DNA of 64,000 bases from Massariosphaeria phaeospora. Its lineage: Eukaryota > Ascomycota > Dothideomycetes > Pleosporales. The stretch is taken from the NCBI GenBank assembly GCA_011032825.1, contig JAADJZ010000003.1:744001-808000 (forward strand). Reading direction: 5' to 3'. Within the stretch, counting starts at the first letter, position 1. Every line of letters starts with the position of its first letter. Under the pieces are notes generated by a model. It saw only the letters and a list, made by a program, of their open reading frames with translations. It was not told the DNA's origin and ran no database searches. Shown piece by piece: positions 23,975 through 33,899 of this stretch. Both the position numbers and the translations under genes were made by a program.

Positions 23975-24381
23975 GTAAAGGCCATCAGAGGTTGTGCACA
24001 CACATACAACCACGTTGCGAGACGTATGCGTACGATACCGGTGGTAGCGTAGGTATTCTCAACCCATAATGCAGGATTTGGAAAGACAGCGCGGTCTAGA
24101 CGCAGGAAATGAGGGGAAGGGGAGTGAACATTGTTGAGAGACAGCGTCTCCACTGCAAGACGGTTGGAGTAGTTGTACTAGAACGAGGGATAGGGGATTG
24201 AATGGGTTGCATTGTTCAAGTACGAAGCACTTTCCAAGACGGTGATGCGTGTGCTAGGGACCATGTGCGGACGAGAGGTCGAGATGTTGAAATTGCATGA
24301 ACTTACTGCGTGCACAATAGAGGCATTTATTGTCTAATCGCGTAGTCTACTCGACTCGTTAAGGAGGCGTCCGCGTAATAC

Positions 24382-24447
24382 GTGGAACCTAGGGAATTGC
24401 TCGTCGAGCTTATAGTGGAACCTAGGGAATTGTTCGTCGAGCTTATA
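24382..24447. repeat. Tandem duplication, 33-bp unit x2
   Basis: Copies 24382-24414 and 24415-24447, each starting gtggaacctagggaattg and ending gagcttata, differ by one C/T. A few bases of a third copy follow. They lie 3' of the stop codon of the gene at 24477. Confidence 0.9.
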
Positions 24448-24476
24448 GTGGTACATAAGGCTGTCGTTGTTCCCCT

Positions 24477-24755
24477 TCACAATGGTAGCGAGTCGTGTAA
24501 CGTCTCCTCCCTATGGATCTTCGAAGGAGTTGGCTGAGTGTCAGGTGCTTCGATTTCCACTCTCGTTCTGCTTACCGCGCTCGCCATAGTTAGTTCTTCT
24601 AGGTAGTCATTTGCGTATGGTCTCCCGGCGAGTAGGCTCATCGACGAGTTCCTCAATGCGAAAAGCAGTAGCACGTATGCCAGTAGAGGTAGGGCACTCT
24701 TAAACAGCTTATAGTAGGGATATTCCACATGAGGCGCTGATAAGGATGTCTTCAT
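24477..24755 (-). CDS. Small single-TM protein, function unknown
   Basis: 92 residues, ATG at 24755. One hydrophobic segment near residues 18-36 (LFKSALPLLAYVLLLFAL) and a polar, Glu/Thr-rich C-terminal half. It could be a type II membrane protein or a secreted peptide with an uncleaved signal. No family recognised. Support comes from a TATA-like box (24799-24804) and from lying between two other genes on the same strand with similar promoters. The short length leaves doubt. Confidence 0.42.
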   Translation of the reverse strand: MKTSLSAPHVEYPYYKLFKSALPLLAYVLLLFALRNSSMSLLAGRPYANDYLEELTMASAVSRTRVEIEAPDTQPTPSKIHREETLHDSLPL

Positions 24756-24798
24756 TGCGTGTGGTAGGTCGCCCGAGGCGAGTAGGTGCGGAGGATGA

Positions 24799-24804
24799 TA
24801 TATA
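24799..24804 (-). promoter_or_regulatory. Candidate TATA element
   Basis: Minus-strand CTATATATC about 45 bp upstream of the ATG at 24755. Rather close to the start codon, so weak. Confidence 0.3.
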
Positions 24805-24930
24805 GAAATAAGACGTTGTGGATATATATTGCAAGTTGATATGTTGGAAGCACTGTCACAGTTAGTGGGAGAATGTATAATTGTTTAATGTTAGCGTTGT
24901 AATTTTATCATAGAAAGATTGTTCTCATAA

Positions 24931-25050
24931 TCGAGGCATTGAAGCAAAGAAACTCGTAGATGATACCTCATGGCGACTCATGCCTCATCGTAAAGGCATT
25001 GCAGCAAAGAAATTCGTAGATCATACCTCATGTAGACTCAAACTCATGTC
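24931..25050. repeat. Tandem duplication, 60-bp unit x2
   Basis: 24931-24990 and 24991-25050 share ggcattg.agcaaagaaa.tcgtagat.atacctcatg, with scattered substitutions in the second half. They lie immediately 3' of the stop codon of the gene at 25054. Confidence 0.85.
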
Positions 25051-25053
25051 TCA

Positions 25054-25632
25054 TCACTCCAGAGGTTCCGCCAAAGAAATCGGGGAAGCAACGTCAAACT
25101 TCTCTCCCGATGGTTTGCCAATGAGGACTTCAGTTGTCATGCTCATGATGATTTCAGGGTTGATCAGAGTTGTCATGCTCATGCTAGTTTCAGGGTTGAT
25201 TAGAAGAGGTCCAGTCACAAGGTGGACGCCCTCAACCGCCGGAGTTTCATCCGGGGAAGTAGGCTTCAGTTTCTGGACGTCGAAAACGGATTCAACCCAC
25301 GAGAATGCCACAGACGGCTTTCGTTTCAACTCGTCAGGCTCTCCAAGCTCTCCAGGCTCTCTAGACTCTTCCTCAGGCAACTCTTCAACAGGACCAACCT
25401 CCCGACCAACCTTTTCGCGCGGCGTTGTCCGCGGAGGCGAGCTCGAAAGCAGGTCATGCGCCACATGCCAGTCGATCTCTTGGTTCAGCCAAGGAGGAGT
25501 CTTGCTAGCACCCTTCTTCGGCTTACGGGCATTCACGAACTTGCTGAAGAAGAACTTCTTCGTCGAAGCCTTGACGCTGCCTGCGAAGGACTTGCGGCTG
25601 GAAGGCTTGGAATGGGAGGAAGAGTTAGCCAT
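25054..25632 (-). CDS. Low-complexity charged protein with internal 12-residue repeat, function unknown
   Basis: 192 residues, ATG at 25632 (MANSSSHSKPSSRKSF). The N-terminus is Ser/Lys-rich and basic (to about residue 45), the middle is acidic and Pro/Glu-rich (REKVGREVGPVEELPEEESREP), and the C-terminal part contains two copies of a 12-residue unit, LINPETSMSMTT and LINPEIIMSMTT. These are encoded by an exact-period 36-bp DNA duplication. No signal peptide, membrane segment or known domain. A TATATAAA box lies 57 bp upstream of the ATG. Probably a real, lineage-restricted gene; function unknown. Confidence 0.62.
   Translation of the reverse strand: MANSSSHSKPSSRKSFAGSVKASTKKFFFSKFVNARKPKKGASKTPPWLNQEIDWHVAHDLLSSSPPRTTPREKVGREVGPVEELPEEESREPGELGEPDELKRKPSVAFSWVESVFDVQKLKPTSPDETPAVEGVHLVTGPLLINPETSMSMTTLINPEIIMSMTTEVLIGKPSGEKFDVASPISLAEPLE
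25133..25204. repeat. In-frame tandem duplication, 36-bp unit x2
   Basis: 25133-25168 and 25169-25204, both beginning gttgtcatgctcatg and containing tttcagggttgat. The 36-bp period keeps the frame and gives a 12-residue repeat in the encoded protein. Confidence 0.88.
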
Positions 25633-25688
25633 TTGTGTTGTTTTATTTTGAGGGCTGAAGACAGAACTTACAAATTGGGTGGGTAATG

Positions 25689-25696
25689 TTTATATA
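25689..25696 (-). promoter_or_regulatory. TATA box of the 192-residue protein gene
   Basis: Perfect minus-strand TATATAAA (in GATATATAAACATT) 57 bp upstream of the ATG at 25632; same core and flank (AAAC) as the box of the gene at 23227. Confidence 0.5.
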
Positions 25697-25984
25697 TCGG
25701 ATGGTGTGTGGATGTTGGTATACAGTGTCGAAGTGCATATGCATTGTTTACCGTGCAAGTGTCCAGCGACCTTCGACCTGTTATTATGAGCGCGCGAGCC
25801 GTATTGTAGCCGTATGATACTTTTTCACTTAACTTGACACTCTCTCCTCTAACTCTGGGCCAGAACAGCAGGTAGTGTCATGAGGATACAGCATTGTGAA
25901 GGCATATGGTCTGGAACTGAGAACCCAGAATCAGTATTCTGGATTGAAGCCTGGAATTTGAATGTATTTACGGGGTATCATAGA
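25697..25984. other. Short intergenic spacer, nothing seen
   Basis: Upstream of the 192-residue protein gene and downstream of the snRNP gene. No motif recognised beyond the adjacent TATA box. Confidence 0.5.
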
Positions 25985-26646
25985 TCAGTCATCATCCTCA
26001 TCATCTGAGACCTCCATCTCCACATCGTTGTCACTCTCGCTATCCTCCTGCTCACGACCCCGCTTAACGCCCTTTGCGGTATCATCTTGCTGATTGATCG
26101 GAATAGCCTTGATCGCAGGCGCTTTTCCAAACACAACTAACTGTCCCGGAGTCTGCTCAGCCGTCTCTGCTCCGGAATGCTCAGGCTGGAGCTCGGTCTC
26201 AGGGAGCTTGAAGGTGCCGTCTAGTTTGGCGATCGTGTCCGACTTGGTATTGGCGTAGGCTATTTTCTAGAGAACGGTTAGTATGTCCAAAAATAGATTT
26301 GGGGTATACATTAGGGAAGTGAAGCATACCATGTCTTTGCCAAAGAAAGTGAATCCCTGCAGGGCTCGCATTGCTTGGGTTGACGAGTCGATGTCGCGGA
26401 ACACAATGTGGGCCTGTCCCCGCATCGCACGTGTCTTGAGGGCCACAATATCGAGGATGATGCCATAGGTCGTGAAGAGCATGTAGAGGTTGCGCCTGAG
26501 GTCGTCCTTGTGGAGTTTGTCGTTGAGGTTATGGCAGTACAGGCTGCAGATGATCAGGTTTGAGCAGTCGTAATCGGGGATGTAGCTTACGTTTGATTGG
26601 GAAGAATAACCCTCGTGACTACGCCCGGGGCACCTATGGAGGCCAT
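25985..26646 (-). CDS. MSL1: U1A/U2B''-family snRNP protein (U2 B''-like)
   Basis: Exons 26646..26591, 26543..26330, 26266..25985; 183 residues. One RRM at about residues 14-93: LYCHNLNDKLHKDDLRRNLY, YGIILDIVALKT, MRGQAHIVFRDI and ALQGFTFFGKDM, continuing across the second intron into KIAYANTKSDTIAKLDGTF. These are the signature segments of U1A/U2B''. With a single RRM and a short acidic C-tail rather than a second RRM, it best fits the fungal U2 snRNP B'' (Msl1), which binds U2 stem-loop IV with U2A' in the spliceosome. A combined U1A/U2B'' role as in fly SNF is possible. Intron 2 has a perfect TACTAAC branch site. Divergent from ARPC1 with only 237 bp between start codons. Confidence 0.9.
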
Positions 26647-26883
26647 GTTGAAGAGTGTGGGTGCTGAGCTGGCGCGAGGGTGCAGTGGACGAAGTTTCGT
26701 CGGAGCTCTCGCAGCTGTACGAATGGAGAAAGGTGCCAAGAGTTCGAGGCCACCGGCTGTGCCCCGCCCTCGCTCACCAGCCTCAGTGCCTCACCTCTCG
26801 GGAGTCGAGCTGCCACTGACCTCGCAGCCTGTCCACACGCACTGGAAATAGTAGAGAGTCTCCTATTGCACCAGCATTGCAAC
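26647..26883. promoter_or_regulatory. Short bidirectional promoter
   Basis: 237 bp separate the start codons of the divergent snRNP and ARPC1 genes, so both promoters and leaders must fit here. No TATA box is evident. Confidence 0.55.
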
Positions 26884-28031
26884 ATGGCACCCCCAGAAGT
26901 CCACCACCTCTTCCACCACCCCATCGCCGACCATTCCTTCGCCGCCGACCGCCAGACGCTCGCCGTAGCCCGCGAGAACTCGATCGACCTGTACCAGCGC
27001 AGCGGCAGCAAGTTCGAACTGAAGGACGAGCTGACCGGCCACGACAAGACCGTCACGGGCGTTGACATTGCGCCAAACAGCGGCAAGATTGTGACCTGCT
27101 CGCAAGGTTAGACGTCCAGCTGTGGCTCTGGCATGCATGGCAGGCAGCTAACAACGCACCAGACCGCAACGCCTATGTCTGGGAGCCCTCACCGGAGGGC
27201 TGGAAACCCACCCTCGTACTCCTCCGCATCAACCGCGCCGCGACGTGCGTCCGCTGGGCGCCCTCGGAGACCAAATTCGCCGTCGGCTCGGGCGCCCGCC
27301 TCGTGCCCGTCTGCTACTTCGAGGAGGAGGACAACTGGTGGGTGTCCAAGCACATCAAGAAGCCGATCCGCTCGACTGTTACCGCGGTCGCGTGGCACCC
27401 GAACTCGGTGCTCCTCGCTGCGGGATCTACCGACGGCCACGCGCGTGTTCTGTCCTCGTTCATCAAGGGTGTAGATGCGCGTCCGGAGCCTTCGGCATGG
27501 GGAGAGCGCCTCCCGTTCAACACTGTCTGCGGCGAGTTCTTGAACAACACGGCTGGCTGGGTCCACAGTGTTGCGTTCTCGCCCTCCGGAAACGCACTTG
27601 CGTTCGCGGCCCATGACAGCACGCTCACGGTCGTGTACCCGAGCGGACCGGAGGAGCCTCCTCGCGCCGTAGTCAGCGTCAGCACCCAAGTCCTCCCTTT
27701 CATGTCGCTTGTCTGGAGCTCCGAATCCGAGATCATCGCCGCGGGCTACAACTGCGAAGCGTATCGCCTACAAGGCTCTGAACAAGGATGGCAGCTTGCT
27801 GGGTCGCTGGAATCGAAGGGCCGACCCGGTGTACAAGATCACCGGGAGGAGTCTGCGCTGAACATGTTCAAGCAGATGGACCTGAAGGGCAAAGTCACGG
27901 ATGACACCAAGCTCAAGACGGTCCACCAGAACACTGTGCAGACGATCCGCAGCTTTGAGGAGAGTGGTAGCGGAGTGACTAAGATCAGCTCCAGCGGTGT
28001 AGACGGAAGGGTGGTCATTTGGACGTTGTAG
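26884..28031 (+). CDS. ARPC1: Arp2/3 complex subunit 1 (p40/ARPC1), WD40 protein
   Basis: Exons 26884..27106 and 27163..28031; 363 residues, close to the family's usual 360-380. ARPC1 is the beta-propeller subunit of the Arp2/3 complex, which nucleates branched actin at cortical patches and endocytic sites. Seen: opening HHLFHHPIADHSFAADR, the first repeat [32 protein letters not shown] (rebuilt across the intron), RINRAATCVRWAPSETKFAVGSGARLV, the hallmark CYFEEEDNWWVSKHIKKPIRSTV, AGSTDGHARVLSSFIKGVD, and the closing GVDGRVVIWTL. The intron starts with a non-consensus GTTAGA donor, but frame and homology require it. Convergent with the Zn2Cys6 gene downstream. Confidence 0.95.
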
Positions 28032-28370
28032 CGCAAACACAATATCCGATAAACTAAGACTTCGATGCCCATCATAGAAGACTGTGCAGCATATTTATCT
28101 CTCCATTAGCCATTCATTACGCGTAAAATCATGAACTGACACAGAGGCTTCTCATTTGAAAATCGCTTGTCCCTCCATCCCACAGGACACGGCGCCTTGC
28201 AGACTCGTAAAAAGAGGAGAGTGCAAAAACTGGTGGATATCACACGTCTAGCCCAAAACCCAAGACCTACGACTGACACCCATCAGTCATAAATAGTCAT
28301 ACACAAGCCAGCCAATCTGGAGAGAATCCAATCTCGCATCGCCCCTTATATATCTGCACACCCCAATCTC
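28032..28370. other. Convergent 3' spacer, nothing seen
   Basis: 339 bp between the stop codons of ARPC1 and the Zn2Cys6 gene. No gene or repeat seen. Confidence 0.6.
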
Positions 28371-31005
28371 TTAGCCAAACCCAATAAAGCCCTGTTGCGT
28401 AAACTGATCGTTCACCGGCTGCGCCGGCGTCGTCGTCGTAGCCGTCGTCCCCGCCGCCGTCTGCGCGTCGTTCAAGAACCAGCTCCAGTCCTGGTCGATG
28501 TCCATAGGCATGTTCTGCCACGAGAAGTTATTAGTAGGCAAGGGGAAGTTGCTCATGCTGTCGTCATTGATCTGGGTGTTGAGGGCGGAGCCACCACCGG
28601 CTGTCGACGCGTTGTCGGCAGCCGAGTTGTTGCCCCAGTTGTAGAAGCCGTCGTACGAGACGAAAGGGTCGGTGTTGAAGTTGAAGGCGTGGTCGGCGCC
28701 CGTGGAGGCGGATGTTGGGTTCGTGGGCGTGGCGGTGAGGGGCTGGCCGAAGAGGTCGGACGAGGTGCGCTCGGTGGACGGGGTGAATTGCGAGGGCGAG
28801 GTAGAGGACGACACGGCGGGCGAGAGGCCCGTGTCGGCGGCTCTCTTCGCGGCGCCGGGAGGGACCACGGGGCGGCCGCCGCGGCGGATCGAGATGGTGC
28901 CGAAGTATGGGATGACGAAGTCGGTCATGTCGGTGCACTCGTCGACCTTGCCGTCGCGGTATCCCCACTCGCTCTTGAACTTCTTCAGCATCTTCTCGAG
29001 CACCTCGGCGCTCTGGAGGGCGACCTTGCCGCCCTTTTCCGAGGATGCGCGTCGGAAGATGTCGATGCTGATTTCGATGAGGCGGACGTCGCCCTCGCGG
29101 TCCTTGGGAGTCACGGCGTTCATGGTGGCTCCGTAGTTGAAGAGGCCGAGCTGGACGAGGACGGCGGAGGTGAAGCCGATGAAGTCGACAGCTTTGCATT
29201 CGTAGAGGGGTTGTACTTCTCCTGTGCGCATGGCTTGGTATAGTTTCAGGACTTCACGCGACCCGTTCAGGCAGGCTGTGCGACTGTAGGTGAACCGCGA
29301 ATTCGACTGCGACTTCAGCATGAAAGGCAGATGGAGGTGGACGCGGATTTGGTGATAGATCATCTGGCCCATCAGACGCTCTCGGAGCTCAGCAGCATTC
29401 GACTCCATATCGACAAGGAGGTCGGAGAATTCGAGCCAACTTGGATCTAGTTGTTTCCATAGGTCCTCGAGTTCCTGGTCGAGCTGCAAAGCCCACGCGA
29501 ACGACGACTCAGCAACACCCTGATTCCTGTCGATGACTTTGCCCGCAACCGCCGAAATCTTGTTCATGAAGACGAGTGGCGCCATGTACTCGCCTCCCAT
29601 GTCGGGTAGGGTAAGGTCACAGTGGGCGTCGCAAATGGCATAAGGGAGTCCAAGAAGTAACGAGAGGAACCGATCGCCATGATATAACGACCACCATATA
29701 CTCTCATGCGCTACTGAAGATGTTCGCTTGCGGTGGAGGCCCTACAATGGGGTTAGCATACGATATAGTTGCTAGAATGGATCTCCGGTGCTTACCATAA
29801 GTTGAGCGTACATCAACCCTTTCCTACCACCGAGCCAGCCCCGTCGTGGTTGGCCGACGTCGACATACCACTTCACTTTCAGGATCAAGCATTCCATTCC
29901 TTCAAGCGATGCAGCATATTCATCGTCGGCCAAGACCCACCGGTCCACCACTTCAATGTAACGCGCCATGTCCGCCTCATCAGTAGAGCTCACGCCCACA
30001 GCGAGTACAACGGTCCCAATTGCACCGATGTTCGCCTCACTTAATGCTTTAGTTGCAAATTGGGTCAGTGTCTCGTCGCCGCTCGAGGTCCCGCTACACT
30101 TCCGCCTCCACGTCTTCCACCATCCACCATTACTGTCGAATAGCTTGGTGAGCTGATCATACGGAGGAATTACACTCATCAGCGCCTGTTTAGTGCGTTC
30201 TTTCTTAGCCTGGGCGGCGACAGAGTTTTCCCCCATCATGTCCTCGGGATGGCTGCACTCCAGTGTGTAGCGTTCTTGGGTTTGCGTTTGCGCACCGCGG
30301 ATTGGAAGGGAGTCTTCTCGCGATGGTTGAGCCTGTGCTTTTTGTTGTTCGGCACCATTGAGCTAAATCAATTAATAACAGCCAAGAGGAGATGAATGTG
30401 TAACCTACAGCATCCTCAAAAACAGAGAGGAACGGTATGTGATGACCCCGGTCGGAGCCGGTGCGTTGTTGTACATTCGGGAGAATGGCAATGGACGATG
30501 CATCAGAAGAAAGGGGAGTAAGGGGGAAGGTATCACGGGTGACTAGATTGGGAGTTTTGGATGAGATTGTGTCGGGCTGGCTTCTGGAGTCTACTTTTTC
30601 GTCGAGCAGATTTTCGATGAGAGCCTCTAGACGAGAGACCCGCTCGCGAAGGTTCTTCCTATGGTCGACGACGACATTGGGATCCGCATGCTCTTGGTCG
30701 ATGCACCGGGAGCCCCGGGCAAAGCATTCGGAACAGACGTCAGGGTTATCATTGGGATATATGCACCTGATTTTCCGGCGGCGACCTGAGCACAATAAGC
30801 ATGTGCGCAAAAGGGTAATGCGTTATACGAGAAGATGATATAAGGCGTGATCTTCAGCAGCAAGCTGTAAGGAAGCCGAGCATTAGATGAGAGGGAGGAG
30901 AAGATCCAGAATCAAAGGACGAAATGGATTGGACCCACATTCGAAGCAGCTGTGTGTGCCCTTGCGCATCTTCTTGACGCGGCTCTCTGCTGTTTCCTTG
31001 GGCAT
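28371..31005 (-). CDS. Zn(II)2Cys6 transcription factor with fungal-specific regulatory domain
   Basis: Exons 31005..30939, 30785..30409, 30362..29796, 29741..28371; 793 residues. The zinc cluster is split by intron 1 after the first base of its second Cys codon: cysteines 20, 23, 30, 40, 43 and 50 (CX2CX6CX9CX2CX6C), with basic RRRKIR. A linker and predicted coiled coil follow (LRERVSRLEALIENLLDE, residues about 75-95), the usual dimerisation element. The middle region has the fungal transcription-factor domain pattern, including HRKRTSSVAHESIWWSLYHGDRFLSLLLGLPYA and the LHLPFM helix. A Ser/Thr/Pro/Asn-rich tail follows. Nuclear DNA-binding regulator; targets unknown. Intron 1 is unusually long (153 nt) with a GTGGGT donor; restoring the second zinc-cluster Cys supports it. 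Confidence 0.9.
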
Positions 31006-32048
31006 GTTGACCCAGGCTTGACTTGTCGGTTGCGCGACCCGGACGAAATATAACAGCGGCCGCTCGGGACGAATATGGAGGATCAAATATACAAATATAC
31101 GAACGCCCCAGTTCCCTCTCAGAGAGTCGCCCGACCGAGTCGATAGGAGGCAATAGAAGCACGGAAGAACAGGAATCGGTACAATTCCGATGGGAGATGT
31201 GGATTGTACGAGGACAGATACACGGGGGCAGTACTCATCCGCGAGGTTTCGTCCGGCTGATGTAAGCGATCTGAGCCGCCGTTATGTTGCAATGCTTGGC
31301 CTCTCTTGTCGCCTGGGGCTGCCGCGCACCTGGCTCATATATATGGCGGTGAGTATCGTAGGCAGCCGTGGTTGCGTGTGTCGTTGCAGCCGCGTAGTCT
31401 GCTTCCGGGTCCGGATACGAGCGATTTGGCCAATGCGGGCGAGGCAGCTACGAAGCTTCCTGAATACTGGAGGAGAGTTTACATCCAAGTCGATAACAGC
31501 GCAAGTTATTCACTACGCCAACGACATCTCAGCATCGAATTCCATTCAAACGGAACACTTCGCCGCTGCCGAAGAGAGTTAACAATGCGAGCGCGACTAG
31601 CCTGTCCCCGCGCACGCGGTCAGCCCCCGCGATAACAAAGGGACATGAGAGAGCTCATAGACGACTCCCATCAGCCGCTCGGAGCCGGAGGTCTTGAAAG
31701 TTCCGTTCCGTTCATAACAACGGCAGACCTCGCGATGTCGTTCGTTGGCCGGCTCCAGGCACAAAGAAAGCTCCGAGCTTGGTATTCGCGCGCGGCGGCC
31801 GGAGGAGTCGGATCGCAGTCGAGCTCTTATCGATACGCGTATCCAGAGCGCAAGCGCATCAGATCATCGTCATGCCGAGGATCCGAGCAAACACCACCAA
31901 AATTCCTAACCCGCCATACTCCACCCGTCACGCATATCTACCTCTAGCTTGTATGTGACAGCATACGCAATAGTCAGCCGCATCAGCCGTTTGCATCTCC
32001 ACCTCGTCACTCGATCCTGTCCTCGAACAGACAGAAGAGCAGGGCACG
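31006..32048. other. Divergent intergenic 1 kb
   Basis: Promoter side of the Zn2Cys6 gene and of the two-TM protein gene. Frames at 31190-31635 and 31645-31947 have no motif. Nothing else seen. Confidence 0.5.
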
Positions 32049-32755
32049 ATGCAAGAGCACGCGCGCCCAACAACCACCACACTCCCACCCAGCCCGCCGC
32101 CCTCCCCACCCCGGCGCCGCAAACAGAAGCCCGTAGATCCATTCCTGGAGCTCGACACCAAGCCATTACCGTTGCCGCCGCGCGCGGCATCACAGCATGA
32201 GCCAGAGGAGCCGCATATATCCGTGCTAAAGAGGGTATGTCCTCAGATAGACAGACTCGCTTTACAAGAACTAACCATTCCACTTCGTAGATAATCCTCA
32301 CCCCCTTCCTCATCACCTCCTTCCTCATCTCGCTCGCCCTCATCAACCGGTCCGACCGCGCGCGCCGCCACCAGCAGCGCCAAACCACCCCCGCGCGCAA
32401 CTCTCTACTCGCATACCTCACGCCCTCAACCTGGTACAGGCACTTTCAAGACCCCGAACCATACCAAGACCCCTCCTCTACAGCCTGGTCCAGCAGCACC
32501 AGCACGTCCTCGCACCACGAACCGCACGCCGCCATCTCGCCGCGCGCGCCTGACCTCCAGACGCAAAGCCAGAGCCGGAACAAGCGCACGTCCTGGCACC
32601 TGCACAAGAAGATCCGCAAAGTGGCGCGGCTGGAGATCAGCGATGCGTTTGAGATGCGGCGGCGGGTGATAGTCGTGATGGTGGGGGTGCTGGTGGTGTG
32701 CGGTGTGGGCGTGTGGTTGGGGGTGCGGTGGGTGGTGGGGTGGTTGTGGCGGTGA
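32049..32755 (+). CDS. Proline-rich two-TM membrane protein, function unknown
   Basis: Exons 32049..32234 and 32291..32755 (donor GTATGT, CTAAC branch, TTCGTAG acceptor); 216 residues. The N-terminus is proline-rich and basic (TLPPSPPPSPPRRRKQK), then comes a first membrane helix just after the intron, IILTPFLITSFLISLALI (about 63-80). A 100-residue polar loop rich in Ser, His, Gln and Arg follows, with a basic stretch SWHLHKKIRKVARLE. A second, very Val/Gly/Trp-rich helix lies near the C-terminus, VIVVMVGVLVVCGVGVWLGV (about 188-207). Both ends would face the same side. I do not recognise the family. Splicing converts two separate frames into one clean protein, which is the main support. Confidence 0.68.
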
Positions 32756-33899
32756 CGGTGACGGTGACGGTGATGGCGATGATGGTGGGGTGTCTAACTA
32801 AGGATGCAGGATGCGGAAGAATTGACGCGAATAGTGGGTGGAGTGCGCGCGTGTCACGAGGGCGGATGCAGGGTAATCTATCTGATCTGGACCGGGGTTT
32901 GCATAAATGGGTCACCACACACATTTTGGGTAACGAGTCACGAGGCTGCACGACCGGGCGAGCGTACATGATGACATACAGCGGATAGGGAAGAAGCAAA
33001 GTCTTGGAGTTTACCTTGGATTATGATGGATTTGGCGCTGGCTCAGCACGGCGTCCGGAATCATCATTCGCACGCTGTCAGTCTATTCAACGATGACCCG
33101 GTCTCTGTCAGTAGATAGATAGATACTTCACGACGGATACAAACAAGTTACGAACCACGCCATAGCCATGCATGCATGCAAAACCAAACGCAGGAAAACC
33201 GATAATGATAATGATATTGACACTCCCTCGCACTAAAAAACCCGCACGCAACGAAAGCGTCAAACGACGAGAACGGGGGGTGGTGGGTGGGTGGGAAACC
33301 AGCCCAGGAGCATTAGGGGCAGCAAGCAGTAGTAGGTAGCAGTAGTCTAGCCAAAAACCACAGTATAGCCAAATCCAAACTGTCTCAAAGGAAATAAATA
33401 GCATAAATGCAACGCCCACATGCTACCGAAAAAGCGCAGTTGAGAAAGAAAGAAAGAAAGAAAGAAAGGAAAAATCGCTTCCAAAGTCGTAGATTGACAG
33501 AGGAGAAAACCTGCAGGGAGGTTGGGGGGTGATGCGATATAGTGTGTTGGTGTGATAAAATCATGTGGGCCGTGATACATATGTTGGAAACAGTGATGAA
33601 TGAGGAATGAAAGGAAGAGCATGCAGGAGCAAAGAAAGCGAAAGCGAAAGCATAGGTCGAAAAGGAGAAAAAAGTAGATGCGCGGCTAGGAAACATGTTC
33701 AGCTCCACCGCATCGCACGGAACGCACGGAACACCAATCCACCCGCCGAAGAAGTTGACCAGAAGTCGGGGTATCAACCGGGAACGTAGGGTATCTCCTC
33801 CACGCACAGTGCACTGCCAGCCTCAGGCGCCCTGGCTTGTTCCTCTGGACCATCATCGCAGTGCCACGCCTCGAGCCTGATGATGATGTCTAGGTCTAG
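32756..33899. other. Convergent intergenic 1.1 kb with simple repeats
   Basis: Just after the two-TM protein stop there is a short GTGACG array (32751-32772); near 33446-33468 a GAAA tetramer array. Minus-strand frames across the latter are products of the repeat. No gene seen. Confidence 0.55.

Noticed and set aside
28395..29243. 282-residue plus-strand frame opposite the Zn2Cys6 gene
   Set aside because: Shadow of the antisense coding exon; Gly/Arg/Val-rich low complexity typical of reverse frames.
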